Source: Pseudevernia furfuracea (taxonomy: Eukaryota; Ascomycota; Lecanoromycetes; Lecanorales; Parmeliaceae). From it: a stretch of 64,000 nt of DNA. Below, piece by piece: positions 11,597-24,014 of the stretch. The notes under the pieces were generated by a model that was not told the DNA's origin, ran no database searches, and worked only from the letters and a program-made list of their open reading frames with translations. Position 1 is the first letter of the stretch; each line of letters opens with the position of its first letter. The stretch covers positions 248,001 to 312,000 of the forward strand of contig JAIUPT010000040.1 of assembly GCA_022315425.1 (NCBI GenBank). The letters run 5' to 3'. Made by a program: the position numbers and the translations under genes.

Positions 11597-13249
11597 TTAG
11601 TCTTCGTCAAAGAGAAAGTCTATGCCATTCGCCTCGCACCTCAAGTACAACTCATCCAAGCCCTCCGCCTCCTCCTCGTCATCTTGCCAATCCTCGTTTT
11701 GTTCCACGCGGATCTCGGACAGCTTAGGTAACCGGTCTCTCAGCTCTGGCAGGCCCGTGAACATCGCCGCCACATCCGTTTTCGATAAACCCTTTCCGAC
11801 ATACTTGGACGTCATTCCGAAGTACTCGATGGTCATGGGAAGAAAGTCCACGAGCCACTGTGGCCTAAATTCGAACCAGGAAGTCTGCTGGATGGATTTC
11901 CCGCGGATCAAGGACACGCTGCTGGAGCACTTGACCCTCTTGAAGAGCATCGTAGTGTCTATGCATACTTCTTTCAATACCTGAAAGGAACGGAGACTGC
12001 CAATGAAAGGCTCATCATTAGAAAACTTGACTGCTCCCCGGAAACCTCCTGCCGTGAGGTCCAGTGAGACTAAGGCATTGCCGGCGTACTGCAATAAAGT
12101 TGCGGTAATAGCACGAGGCTCCCATCTGGGCTTATCACCAATGTCTTCCTCTGAGTAGTAGTGGTAATCATCATCCGACTCGTCCTCATCTGATTCGTCA
12201 TCATCTGGATCGTTATTGGCGGCGTCATTCTTGGTGCGTGGGCCCCACTTGAGCCGATTTAGGTAGTGTCTTCCGTGGGCTCGCTTAGTCCAATCCGCAG
12301 GCGGTGAGAATTGATACGTAAAATGCTCCAATGCCTTGAGACCGCGGATAAGGTTTGAAAGGCTGACTCTGTCAATGTCGCCTTCTAGATCAAGGACGGT
12401 GACCTCTGATGCTCCAGTACCGTAAGGCCAGAGGACACCGCGACCGTCAACGTTACTACCAAGAATCTTGTGCATCGTCGGCAATGCCATGAAGGGACCG
12501 ACCATTTCTGCACTCGCTTCCAGGCCCCCCGAACTTTCACCGGACAAGCGGAAGTCCGAGAGTTTGCTGAAAACCTTTAATGTGTTGGTGGCAGGTGATC
12601 TGGCGGCGGTGGTCAAAGAATGGAATATATTGCCCTGGTCCTCATATGAAATTTGCGCAAAGTCCCCTTCCTTCCACCAATCCTGCCCCGGTTCGTGTAT
12701 CTCCAAGACCTCCAAATTTGGGTGCAAAGCGAGGAGTAGGACGACAACAGCTGCCGGCTCGCCGTCTTTGACCGCATCGATCCACATGCTCAAACCTGCC
12801 TTTCCTGCATATGCTGTATGTGGGAGAAGCGCGGTATAGACTTTAGTGACCAAAGTCGTGATTTCAGGTCCGTACTGGGATTCAATGCTGTTAATGAGGG
12901 CGTCTTTGTTTCTCTTGCGAGAGATTCCCGCATTGCCTGGCTCATCATCCTCAGGATCTCCATACGCGAGAGACCCGACTTTCATGACCCTCGTATAGAA
13001 TCTACAGTCATCATCCTCCAGAATGTCTTGCAAATGTTTTGATGGGTGGATTGCCGATGTCTCCCATCTGTCCCAACCAACGACGATTTCCTCGGCTTTG
13101 GCTCTCTTCTGCCTATGAAATGCCAATCTCCCCTGAGCAAGGAAATTGAGGTGCTTGCAGCATGATGCTAGTGACGCGATGTCACCGGCTGAGGTCTCCT
13201 TGATGATTTGAATAAGTGTTTCATTGGCAAGTACCCCGAACACCGCCAT
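11597..13249 (-). CDS. F-box-like protein, 550 aa
   Basis: This is a single exon of 551 codons; the start is the ATG at 13249, since the upstream extension begins with TTG. Residues about 5-45 (FGVLANETLIQIIKETSAGD, then LASCCKHLNFLAQ) match the F-box pattern of an LxxE-L-I helix followed by a cysteine/histidine-containing helix. The rest is leucine-rich and LRR-like without clean repeats. An acidic Asp/Glu/Ser tract lies around residues 345-370 and an acidic C-terminus follows. F-box proteins recruit substrates to SCF ubiquitin ligases through Skp1; the substrate is unknown. No functional link with neighbours is visible. Confidence 0.8.
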   Translation of the reverse strand: MAVFGVLANETLIQIIKETSAGDIASLASCCKHLNFLAQGRLAFHRQKRAKAEEIVVGWDRWETSAIHPSKHLQDILEDDDCRFYTRVMKVGSLAYGDPEDDEPGNAGISRKRNKDALINSIESQYGPEITTLVTKVYTALLPHTAYAGKAGLSMWIDAVKDGEPAAVVVLLLALHPNLEVLEIHEPGQDWWKEGDFAQISYEDQGNIFHSLTTAARSPATNTLKVFSKLSDFRLSGESSGGLEASAEMVGPFMALPTMHKILGSNVDGRGVLWPYGTGASEVTVLDLEGDIDRVSLSNLIRGLKALEHFTYQFSPPADWTKRAHGRHYLNRLKWGPRTKNDAANNDPDDDESDEDESDDDYHYYSEEDIGDKPRWEPRAITATLLQYAGNALVSLDLTAGGFRGAVKFSNDEPFIGSLRSFQVLKEVCIDTTMLFKRVKCSSSVSLIRGKSIQQTSWFEFRPQWLVDFLPMTIEYFGMTSKYVGKGLSKTDVAAMFTGLPELRDRLPKLSEIRVEQNEDWQDDEEEAEGLDELYLRCEANGIDFLFDED

Positions 13250-16200
13250 TGTATTGATAGGTAGTTGAGTACGGAGTTTTGAAGTCAATCACTGAGCTGT
13301 GGTGTGAAGGAATTTAAGGGAAGCACGACTTGTCGATCGGCCGCTAGATAAATTTCAAATCGAGATTGCTGTGTTCAGCATCTGGGTTTTCTAGGAAGAT
13401 GGTCAGAGGTGTTGAAAGGTAGAAAGAAAAGGTCCGAAATTTTATACCCGGTGAAGCCTTTGGTAAGGAGCTAGCGGGAGAACCCGCTCCGGACACTGTT
13501 TCCCTACTGCCAAGAGAGTACAACTGTGTCACGGCTAAGAGCTTCTGGTGTTTCCCGTTTCAGTGAAGCTAGTGCGCAAGGGTTGAGTCGAACATAATTC
13601 AAGGCTGGACCTTGCTGAGCCAAAAAGGAGCAAATAGTGTAACTGCCATAGGTGCCCCATTGCTCGCGATGTTTTGATCGTTTCTCGGCTCGGGTTCGGG
13701 CAGGCAATCTTTTCATGCCATATAATATAACACTTTCTTCTCTTGGCGCACGATTTTTTTATATTTTTTTTATATTTTTTTATATTTTTTCGACACAGCA
13801 TGCCGCACTTAGCCTCTTGTCAGTTGCAATAATTTTGTCTCTTCCACCGGGTATAAAAGAATAAGAAGTCTCTTCTACTGAATGCAGAATGCAAGAACAA
13901 CATCGTTCGCCCCAGTATAGAAGTATATTTTCCATCAACTCCCTCCGTTCGGATACGTGGACGATATTCATGCAACGAGAACGAAAGTTTTTGTACAGTC
14001 GACAGAAATGAAAGTGACCCCAAGAAAGCATTGCCATTTTGATAAGTATTCCCCTCGTACAGATGGTAACATACTTGTTAGGACGGGTTCATCTCAGGCT
14101 CGGGTTCGCGCAAAGGTGAGCCCCCAGATGTACACGCGTTGCTTGTCGAGTCCGGCCTGGGTTGCCAGTTGTTCGAATGCCACCTACTCCAACACATGGT
14201 GGCTGAGCCAGAATAATACTTATTTGCTATATCAGAATGTGGTCTTCTTCTTGAACACTTTCCTCAGGTGTCAGACAGATTGTGTAGTCAGCTGTAGGTG
14301 TAGGTGTATTATGAAAGCTAGAAAAAGCTTTATCTTTTCAGTTCGAGGGGTCCGCACTGGCACTAAACGCGGGAAGCCTAGGATAGTCTTTGCAACGTGA
14401 CCAGGCAGATTGCTCGGCATCAGAATTTGTCTTTATTGTCACCAATGTCTTACATGAAGCTACTACATGCCGAGACAGTCACAATGAATGGAATCATATT
14501 TGCAGACTGGCTGTATGACGAGCAATTGCCCAGTTGAATGCTAAGGATCTTAAGACATGATCTTAGCCTCCATGACGGCTTTCCTAAAAAAAAAAACTTT
14601 TATTCTAAGAGTAAGATTCTAGCTTCAACCGAATGCTTCTGGTGATGATTGAATTGTGTTAGTAGTATTTCTGGCAATCTTTCTAGTATACAAATCGATA
14701 CTCAAGAGATGGTTCTGTCTTGCACTTGGCAGGTCTTTGCACCTCAGCTGCAAAAGCACTTGGAATGGTTTTCATAATCTTACTTAGGTGCACGGAGCGT
14801 TCTAATTGGCATCCCCTTTGGAAGTTCCGGCAACCAATGGAATTTTGACAGTGGGTATCTTGATCACAAATAAAGTGCAGAACAATTTTTTTTGTTTGGA
14901 GGTTTTTGAGCATTGAGTAGCACGCGGAGCAGACTTACGGCCATTCTTCTTTCCTTTTCATGGCAAACAGATCTGGTTGGTGCCACGCACCGTTCATGAC
15001 CAAAATGCGGCAAGTCTAAATACCACAGGAGTAGCGGCGGACCAGTGGGACGTCTTTATAAGTCTATCGAAAGCTGACCATTATCCATTGCTGCAGGCTG
15101 GAGCTGAGACTGCTGCCTCTGTTCGTGTTTATGATAGCGATTAGAGTAGTGCGCAAGAGGAAGTTAGGAGCCGGCTGAGTTAATTCGATCTTCAAGTGTA
15201 CCGGCAAATGGGAAAACCATGGTCACTGGGCCGTGTAGCACATAAACGCAGGTGTCATGGCAAATATTATTATACGACTGGCAGGTGTAGATCCTCCTAA
15301 GAAGGCCCTATAACACGGAAATAGAATCCTTATAAAGAATACTATGCGACGCTCGGCACCATTCTTGCTTATGTTGTACAGCCTTGTTGACTTTTAATGT
15401 GTTCGTCATCTTTCTTGCCCGTTTCCGGTGGTTAGCGCGGCTCCATCCCACGCTTTTCATATCGCACGAGGCACCCACCCACCACTCCAACAAATCATCG
15501 ACTGTGCTCTCGAGACGATGCGAACGGAAAATGCTCGATTATGAGCAAGTGCGGAAAAATCAGACGGAGAATCATGCAGGGCTTTTTTGTACCATATTCT
15601 TCGTCCCTAGTTTGGTTCGTCTAATGCAGTCATCATAAAGCCTTGGATGCATGTCATGAAAGATCACCAGCTACTACAATGTGAGGTGCAGAGATGGTGT
15701 GATCATATTACGTCTTGATCATCGGCTGCAACCCATCATGAACTCATGTCCTTCGCGTTTCCTGGAAAGATCACTTGCATTGAAGGATGCCTCACCGCCT
15801 CAGCCGTCTGATGGAGAGCGGTGTTTCGGTATTCTGGCCAGACGCAAGTCCGAACGCCCGGTTCACCGCACCTTATGCGTTGAAGAAAGCCATGATACGT
15901 TTGCTTGGACTCTTAGCACCTCAGAAGACGATGACAGATGCAAAATCTGCCGATTTGTTGCACAGCAGGATGTTAGGTTCTCTCAGGACGGTATACGAGC
16001 GACTTCTACTAGGCCGAACTTCTCCAAACACGAATCCCAACCGTATTACGTGCACGCTGGAGAAAGGCATGGAAGCTGCATGTAAAACCAGCCCCCCTCA
16101 AGATGTCGTAAAAAGGTCAAATCCAGCTAAGATCATAGTTCAGAGGCTCAAATAAGACCAGTCTCTAACGACGTTTCTGAAACGGAAACGGTATTGATTC

Positions 16201-19200
16201 TAACCGTTGGCTAGTCTGCGCCTTCTCATAGTAACCACGTCTTCGCTATCAACCGTGCGTCTGCAATTCCAATCAGTAGGGTATTTGAGTGAGCGGCAAA
16301 GGTCCTAATTGTGACCAGGCGACCTTCTCGGCAATCCCTGCCGGCAAGCCGCCCCCTGGCATCAGTCCGAACTTCGTCGACCCTCAGACTTTGGGACCAA
16401 TCATTATTACCAATCATTATTGCCGCCAGCATAGTGATGATTGTATAGGCTCTTGTGTTTGTGGGCTTTGGACTGTATGCGATTTTCCGGACCTCACGGG
16501 GTCTAGGGATGGATGATTGTAAGGTTCGCTTCTTCTATCCCTGTCTCTCAAGATGTTAATGCTGTCAGACTTCTGCATCATCGCCATAACACTAGCGATC
16601 ACCTTTACGGTCGTGGTATTTTTTGATAACAAGGTTCTCATATTCACTTCTGATTACACTTCTAATTATCTTCGCAGGCATAGACACAGGCAGCTCGCTA
16701 CATCTACAAGCTCGTTCCTAGACAGATTACAAAATGATACCCCAAGAAACGGCAATTCATGCCCGAGGTTTTGGCGTAGGGGTATGAGTTTGTGAAGAAT
16801 TTGCTTTTGGGGGTATAATTTTGTCAGGGTCCGGCTAATTTGTGTATGAACTTGTTATTTGCCCTTTCCGCAGACCTCGGCGAGAGACTTGGTCCCTTAC
16901 AATAAAGAAAGCTGCCGGCATGACAGAGGCATACTCGACATCGGGTCACGCATCTATTATTCGCATAGAACATGTTGCATGCTACTGGTGCGATATCTAG
17001 CTCCATAGCCAATACATATCATTTCCGGATAAAATGGTTGTCCGTGGGGATTATACGTGGTGCTGTATCCCCCATCTAACGGGCGACTACCAACCAAGAG
17101 CATGTACCTTGCCATATGAAGCTTGTGTCATTCACCGGAATCAAGTTCAAATGCTACTACTTCTACTGCACTATACCTTCGATCTCTATGCTATTTTTCT
17201 ACTGTCAGCAACACCAAGTCATTCTAAAATAGATTCCGTAAGTCACTTAATGAACTTGTACTTTACGGAGGCCGTGACAAGATTCCGGGCTTAGGTCTTG
17301 CGACTCTTTAGCATAGAATGGAAGGTCTGTCGTGCTCAAGAGTTGAACGACACGTTCTGAGCAAGAGAAGACGATCTGGGAGCCTTGTTCCCAACTTGAG
17401 AAGGCAAGGCACGGGCCGACTCGACCGCTGCTTGAGAGTTCCGATATTCTGATAGAAGAAGAATGACTGAAGTAGAAGGGGGGCCTGCCCTTGTGTAGAT
17501 GTTAAAGATGCAATCAAATAAAGAGGGCAGCAGCGAAATTTCTATATTTGAAAGACCTCAAATGAAAGGCTTCGCCTCGGCCACAAATAAAATTCGAAGA
17601 AGATAACGGGGTATAGCCTCAGATAGTGATGCATTGATGTTGGAAATCGTGTTAGATTAGGCTACTTCTTCGTAAACGACGACGGTATCTATGGAAGGCA
17701 CATGCGATCCGTGAAAACGTGAGTATGAGATGAGTAACGCCGCACAATGAGTAACTAAACTTCCCATGGACAACCGTTTGATCAATAATGGGGGGCAGAT
17801 ATTCAAGATTGGCATGCATTCGACGACTTCACGAGGCTTAAAATCAGAGATGATCCAAAAAAGTATGTTTTTCGATAGTGCGGCCCAGCTCTTACGCCCA
17901 CTAGCGACCTTCATATCTCGATTTCAAAAGAATGGGCAAAAAGAGGGTGTGCGCCATTTTTAGAGATCACGATGGTGGGCACATGGGGAAGGCTGAAGGA
18001 AGGATTTCCGTAGGGGCTTCATCCTTACGCCCATGCCGAACGGATCTCCAAGATCCTACCAGCAGAGTACCCCAGGTTTGGATGGAAGGAATCTGACATT
18101 AAGTGCTAGTGGTGCATACAGTACCGATCACAGCACCCCACTCCTGCAAGACCACGGAAATCCTTCCTTGTATATATTACAGACAAGGATACAAATCCCC
18201 AAGTCAAGTAAGAAAGCCTGTAATACAACGTGAAAACCCTGCATAGAAGCGCTGTGGAGTCCGTTGCTCTAAATGGACAGGTGAGCAGGGTGAGGCGGAG
18301 GAAGCGAATTTCCTCTCTGCTTGAGACAGAGCATGGGCCTACAGACTGCTTGGCTTTCCAGCCTAATATAAGGCTCGATAGTCATCACTGAGGCGAGCTT
18401 GACAGGGAGAATTGTGATGAGATGTTATTGGTGCGCAAGACACGGTGCCGCGAAAATTCGCCAATTTGCTGACCATTCGGGACCTAGAGTACCGTAGTCT
18501 GCCAACTTTCCAAGCTGCTAAGTAAATGCCAAGGCCTACCCCACTTCGAAATGCCAAATCCTGAATATCCTTATGAGGTACCGATATGACTACTCAGGAC
18601 CTCGCTGTCGCCGTCTTCATGTCTTTTTATAGAGACGCTAAGCCCCATATTGCCGAAGTCGATAGAACCTCTTCCCCAGTGACCAATCCTCGGTTCCCAA
18701 GAGCTCGCAAGCCGACCCAGGAGATAAGAATGAAGAGCACGCCGACGAGGCCAGGAGCGATTAATACAGCCAATGGGCCTTGTTTCCCCATGCTACACGC
18801 CCATAAACCCCCTCTCATTGGTGATGAAACCACTGTACCTCCATATCCCCCAAAACTGGGGCCCAAAACGGAAATCCGAACCCTGGCACGGCCGATCGGC
18901 GATCATCGCAGGCAAGCTTGAGGCGCCCCAACCCCCCCCCACCACAATGTCACAAAATCCTCAACGGTGCCGTCGGGACGAAGCGAACGGGAAAGCTCAA
19001 TGGTAGACACCCGTGGCAACAACGACGCAGTTGGAAAAAGAAAAAAGAAAAAAAAAAAAACGATGCACGGTCTTTTTCCAGTCCCAAAAATCCTCGCTTC
19101 CTAGCTACATTGGCTAGTCGCATTTCGACGGGTCTAATGCAGTCAGGAATATTGGTATCATTATCGCTCGCTCGCTCGCTGGAAAAAAGGCAGAATAACG

Positions 19201-19722
19201 CAGGGGCACACGTGTGAAGAAAGAAAAAAGGTCCGACGGTGGGGGGGGGGGGGCAATTAAAAAATGCATTGCAGGGGCCTTTTTCGCGTCCACATTCCTC
19301 ATTCCTTACTCCGTAGTCCGAACTCTCCGTAGTCCGAGCTCTCTCTCGTTGGATTTTGGGCCAATTGCGGTCGCGGGGAAGGGCGTAGGCAAGGCGGGAG
19401 GGGGGGCATGTATCGTATGTAAGCAGAGACGCACGTGTGGGAAAAAAATGTGCCCAACCGAGGATTCCTGTCCGCCAATCCTTGCCTCCTACACACTTCC
19501 TAGTTGCGTTGGGCTAATGCGGTAATGATAAGGGTGACATCGCTTGTATAGTACTGTATGCAGATCATGGGAAGACGACCGACGACAAATCATAGTGAGA
19601 ATAAGAAGAGGATAAGATTGAATATCGCTAACTCAAGCCGACGAAACCGAGACCAGCCGTTTAGGCAAGACTAACGAGTGGAACTTCTTTCTACCTAATC
19701 GTATATGTCTATGTCTATCGTC
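13250..19722. other. Gene-empty 6.5-kb stretch
   Basis: I examined both strands and found no frame with conserved motifs. Notable composition: T/A-rich repeats near 13750-13790, an A-run near 14586, and purine and G homopolymers at 19030-19060 and 19240-19252. No complete transposon, tRNA or rRNA was recognised. It could hold decayed elements or long untranslated and regulatory DNA. Confidence 0.5.
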
Positions 19723-21186
19723 TTACACTATCTCTATCGTGGTGATGACCTTTCGCCTAAAAAGCAAATCCAAGACTTCGCTTCGGGTTTCCGGATCCAG
19801 GTTCTCTAGAGTCAGCACAGTCTTGCCCCTTTCGGCAGGCAGATTCACCGATGGGATCGAATTCGAATTGGGGGAAGACAGTGCCGCTGTCTCCGCGTCC
19901 GTCATTATGGCCTGGCCCTCGAGACCATCAGGCGCCTGCTGACGGTCGTTCATCGACAACAGGGCTTTGGACGTCGTAGGGCTTAGATCCATCCAGGTGT
20001 CGCAATTCATTGTGGTATTGGGAAACGGAAAGAGCGAGGCGGAGCTGTTGTGTGATGTGAGCACCGGTCTCGTTTTTTCGCTCTCGTGGTAGGGATTCAT
20101 GGTCGCGAACATATCGTTATGCCCGTGCGTAATGTGTGACCCGTACTGCCCGAGTGCTCCTTGAAATAGCTGAGGGTCCAGGACCTCCATAGGGTCGCCA
20201 TGTGTACCTCGCGCAATCCATGAATTGATGGCTTGGTCGTCTATGGATGTCGTTGCGATACCTTGTAAAAAGGAATCATGGTGCTTGATGCCGCTTTCTG
20301 GGGTGGTCGGTATTATATCATGCATCTGCTCAGGCTCCACTTGGGCGTGCTTGTCTTGTGTGTGTATCGGTGTTGAGGAGGTAGATGATCGCGCCTGCTT
20401 CTTCTTCTGTTGTCGAGAAAGTGATACATAACTATATTGCTCTTTAGGTTAGCTTGTATAGAGCTTCAGTTATGAAGGACATTGAGATGCCTCACCGGTT
20501 GCTCAGGTCCAACCTTGATCTGTTAGGGAGGAACCTCTCATGGATTAGTTTCCAGTCATGGCCGTAGCTTTGAACAGCCTCCGTGAGAGTAGCATCCTAA
20601 TCTCCATGATTAGTCGTCGGGGGTCTCACATAGCAGCTTGTAGACCTACATCTTCTTCGGTCCATTCACTGCGTGAATTGTTTGGATTGAGAGAATTTCG
20701 CCAGCGCTTGGCGCATTCTGTACTCGCATCAGCTTACCCTGGATGAGAGGTATACTTGCACATTTGTGGAGACGTACGGTCAGGGCTACGCGTCCCAATA
20801 GTTTTTGAGATGTCCGTCCAACTATTCCCAGAGCCAAATTAGCACTTGACCCAAGGACACAACGACAAGGTCTACTCACCGACAGCCGTATTCTTTGACC
20901 GCTTGACAGAGAACTTCATCTTCACTACTGTCCCATGCACCCTTTCTCCACTTCTCATCCATTTTAGCCCAACGTTTGCGGCAGTCGTCCTTGCTTCTGT
21001 CTTGAAATGCTGCGGCAATTTCTGGCCAATATATGGGCTTCCCAGTACTCTCTGATTCACATCATTAGTCTGAATGTTGGTTATATTATTCATCCAAGCC
21101 TTACTGCACTCTTCAACTTTCATTTGCAGTAGACTGTTCTCTGTAGGCGTCCACTTTCTAGGCGCTTTTGTAGACTGTGGAATCAT
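19723..21186 (-). CDS. Myb-type transcription factor with three Myb repeats, 391 aa
   Basis: Six exons; introns at 21052-21104, 20822-20879, 20718-20777, 20597-20649 and 20432-20495 sum to 392 codons. Repeat 1 (residues about 10-55) carries RKWTPTENSLL and DRSKDDCRKRWAKM. Repeat 2 (about 60-108) carries WDSSEDEVLCQAVKEYG and RSPDQCAKRWRNSL. Repeat 3 carries SEWTEEDDATLTEAVQSYG, HDWKLIHERF and LSNRYVSLS. The tryptophan spacing and the R-C-x-K-R-W recognition helices are typical of Myb DNA-binding domains. The C-terminal half is Ser/Thr-rich and ends in an amphipathic segment (LENLDPETRSEVLDLLFRR). It is a nuclear DNA-binding regulator; targets are unknown. It lies 4.6 kb from the first gene of the proposed cluster, so a regulatory role there is possible but unproven. 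Several introns interrupt the repeats. Confidence 0.87.
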
Positions 21187-23119
21187 CTTAACCACAATGA
21201 AAGACCAATGTTTGGAGTTATGCACACAATAGAGGTCACTGATTTGATTCTAGCATCTACGAGCTCACAAGTCTCGGTTGCGTGATAAGGGGCAGTTTTA
21301 CTAGCTTAGGATGGGACCAGACCCTGAAGGGTCCTGAAGGGGCTGAGAAGGATCGTTGTACCGGCATGTAATAAAGCTGAACCATCTTACTGCATCTTGG
21401 CTGTAAGGGCGGTCTGACATGTGCTTTGTTGGGCGCACATCCACCAACAATATGATAAGACAAAGTAAAGCGGTCCGCATGCCGTTTATGGCGTCAAGCA
21501 TGAGGTGGATCTTGCCGTCGCTGTGGTATAGCTGCTTAAAGCCCGTGGGATGGCTGCTAGTAAATAATGAAGGTCAGATTGGCGTCATTAGCGTTTCTAT
21601 TTCTGATATACCGAAGTTCCAGGTCTGTACCGCAAGTTCTGGACAGCGCTAGTGGTAACCCTAGCCCTAGTTTCGGAAGGCAGCCCTGTAGCAGAGAACT
21701 CTTTCTGACAGGCGCCTTCCATTGGGCTCCGGTCGGCGCGATTACGAAGCAGATCGAGGCGCTCTGTCTAGGCAGCCATTCTGTGGCGTTATCCGAGATC
21801 TCCACGCAAGAATCTTGGACTCTTGGTGATCTGGAATCTTGGTGCAGACCTCAGTAATGTTAGTATCAGTAATCTTTAGTATTATGTATCATGGTCTACC
21901 CCTTCGCGAAAGTTGCCTGTCAAGGCTCTCGGGATATGACAGCTAATCGGCTTTGAGCTGATGCCGTGCGGTCTTGCATACCGTGTGGAAAAACCAGGGT
22001 ACGCATGTCATCTTTCCGCGTGTCGGAAGCTTATCTCTCTACTGCAGCATCAATCAGGGTCGAGAACTCTGCATGCACACCAAAGCATTCCACACCGCAT
22101 TGGTGCCTGGGTTGGGGTATGAAACGCTAAGAGACAAGGCTGGGGGATTGCTGGCCTCACCCCGGGATTGCCGGTAACAATCATGAAGCAGGGTTCTGCC
22201 ACGCGAGTCGGATGCCAGCGTGGGGCACAGTCCAATAGCAGGGCGATGGCCAACCCGAGGCCATTATCCTGGATCCCATTCGAGATTCGTGAAGCTTGAG
22301 AAGAAGAATAATGGAGCCTGGAGTGGAGACAACCAACAGTTGTCAGAGTGTCAGGGATCAGCACTAGCACTTCGGAAGTCTATCTTATTTTGGTATACTG
22401 AGCGATTGAACGTGACATGTATACAAAGATGCTTATGTTACAGTACGAAGCCTTGCGATACGAAGTCCTTGGAATCCAGAGGAAGATAACATGCGTCCTG
22501 CTCCCACACACGGTGTTACGAGATCATTAATCAGGAAAGTTTTGGGATGGCGGCTTGGCTACCAAGTATCACAGTAGCAGACCGAGGAGACGTAACCTCA
22601 ATATCTTAATCAGCCATTCTGCACCCAGTCATTGGGCCCACAATAGCGGTGCTACGCACTCCTAAAACCGCCGAAACTACACTAGATAAAGAAACACGTT
22701 TTATCATGTGATTTACGCGAGTGAAATGTTCCTAAATATATATTTCTTTTTCCCACCTCGTAATTAGACTTTTTCAAGTTTGATGTTAATTTCCACGTAT
22801 TAAAAAAAACATACTATTGTAGGCATTGTAACGTATAATTCGTGCAAAAACCTTTGGTCAATATTTAACATGCATTCGATCTATATACCATCTAACACAG
22901 TAGCATCTACATCATTAATATGACCAATCTCGCGATTCTCAGAGTTCAGAGCATTGCATTTCCGAGTAGTTACTGGGAGTATGCAACGGCTGTGTCGATC
23001 TCTGGATTCTCTCTCTACGTACTATTCCAACATCTGATCCATCCCATCAAGACAATCACCATTCCTCCCGAAAACTGCATGTCCTCCCAAATGAACCGAA
23101 TCCATTGAAACAACCCCGG
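21187..23119. other. Intergenic, 1.9 kb
   Basis: No supported gene is present. Short frames on both strands lack motifs and splice partners. Confidence 0.5.
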
Positions 23120-23503
23120 CTACCAGAAAAGGATTGCCGATGCCACCAGACACGCCAAGCACAGTAGGTGGGAAAAAGCATGAAGCCAAGCTCCTCCAAG
23201 GACATCGCCAGAAGTCCCCCGTTGGATCCGGGACACGGCTCGAACAAAAGGCCCCGCGTGATACAGAGCAAGTGCGGCGGCGATCTGCCCAGATAAAGCA
23301 TCATGCGCTGCGCGGTTCAGGAATACCGCTGCGATGATGTTTGTAGTCAGGAGCAGAAGGGCGTATTGCCGGATGACACCATGGCTGTGTGGTTGTGGGA
23401 CTGAGAGCGTTGCTGAAGGCCTGGCGAAGAAGTTGATAGCTGCTGTTGTCTCAATGACAAGGTGAAGGACGAGGGCGAATCTCATCAGAGATTGAGATTC
23501 CAT
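23120..23503 (-). CDS. Small four-helix membrane protein, 127 aa
   Basis: This is a single exon. I chose the ATG at 23503 (MESQSLMRFALVLHLVIE) because the upstream extension is low in quality. Four hydrophobic segments are visible: about residues 8-25, 45-62, 70-85 and 105-125. The last (HLLCLACLVASAILF) ends just before the stop. Small proteins of this layout are common in ascomycetes and uncharacterised. No signal peptide cleavage site or catalytic motif is evident. The gene is compact and compositionally coding, but I cannot assign a function. Confidence 0.6.
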   Translation of the reverse strand: MESQSLMRFALVLHLVIETTAAINFFARPSATLSVPQPHSHGVIRQYALLLLTTNIIAAVFLNRAAHDALSGQIAAALALYHAGPFVRAVSRIQRGTSGDVLGGAWLHAFSHLLCLACLVASAILFW

Positions 23504-24014
23504 TTTTACTCGCTGGAATTGAACGCAGTTGATCAAAAAGGCGCTGTGAAATCTGGTGGTTTTGTTGGTGAAGGAAGGAAAAACAATCAAGATTATCCTC
23601 CTCGTGGACAGGGCAGTAGTGTTTGACTGGCGTCAGGTTTGAGTTTTACTTAAAACTTAAGGTACCTATTTTCCAGTAGTTCCCGTGTAGGCGTGGCGCT
23701 GTCAAAACTTTGATTCTGTTTAGACGAGAACCTGATGGCGGGCTGAGCTAAGTGCTTATGCCAAGCAGTCCTAGGCATCTAGCGCGTGCTTTTAGGCTGT
23801 CCTTGACCGACCAGAGGATACCTTACCTAGGTAGCCCCGGTACTTTTCCAAGTGCCCAGAGACTCAAAGTCGAACATGATAGGCTATTTGAAGACAGGTA
23901 GTGCTTATTCATCTCGGGGGAAAGTTATCCCTACCTTGGGCCTTTCAAAATGCAACCTCATCTAAGCTATAACATTCTTTCACAATCCACCGAGATATCA
24001 CCAAGGAAAAAAGG
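23504..24014. promoter_or_regulatory. Divergent intergenic region
   Basis: This 511-bp region lies between the start codons of the small membrane protein (-) and the Rossmann-fold protein (+). No repeats or extra genes were seen. Confidence 0.4.

Noticed and set aside
12970..12985. CCCGACT copy within the F-box gene as a cluster element
   Set aside because: It lies inside coding sequence and lacks the eighth base G; isolated 7-mers are expected by chance several times in this window (also 10218 and 27717).
19166..19181. TCGC microsatellite and similar tracts as CRISPR-like repeats
   Set aside because: These are simple tetranucleotide slippage arrays without spacers; CRISPR arrays are not expected in a fungal nuclear genome.
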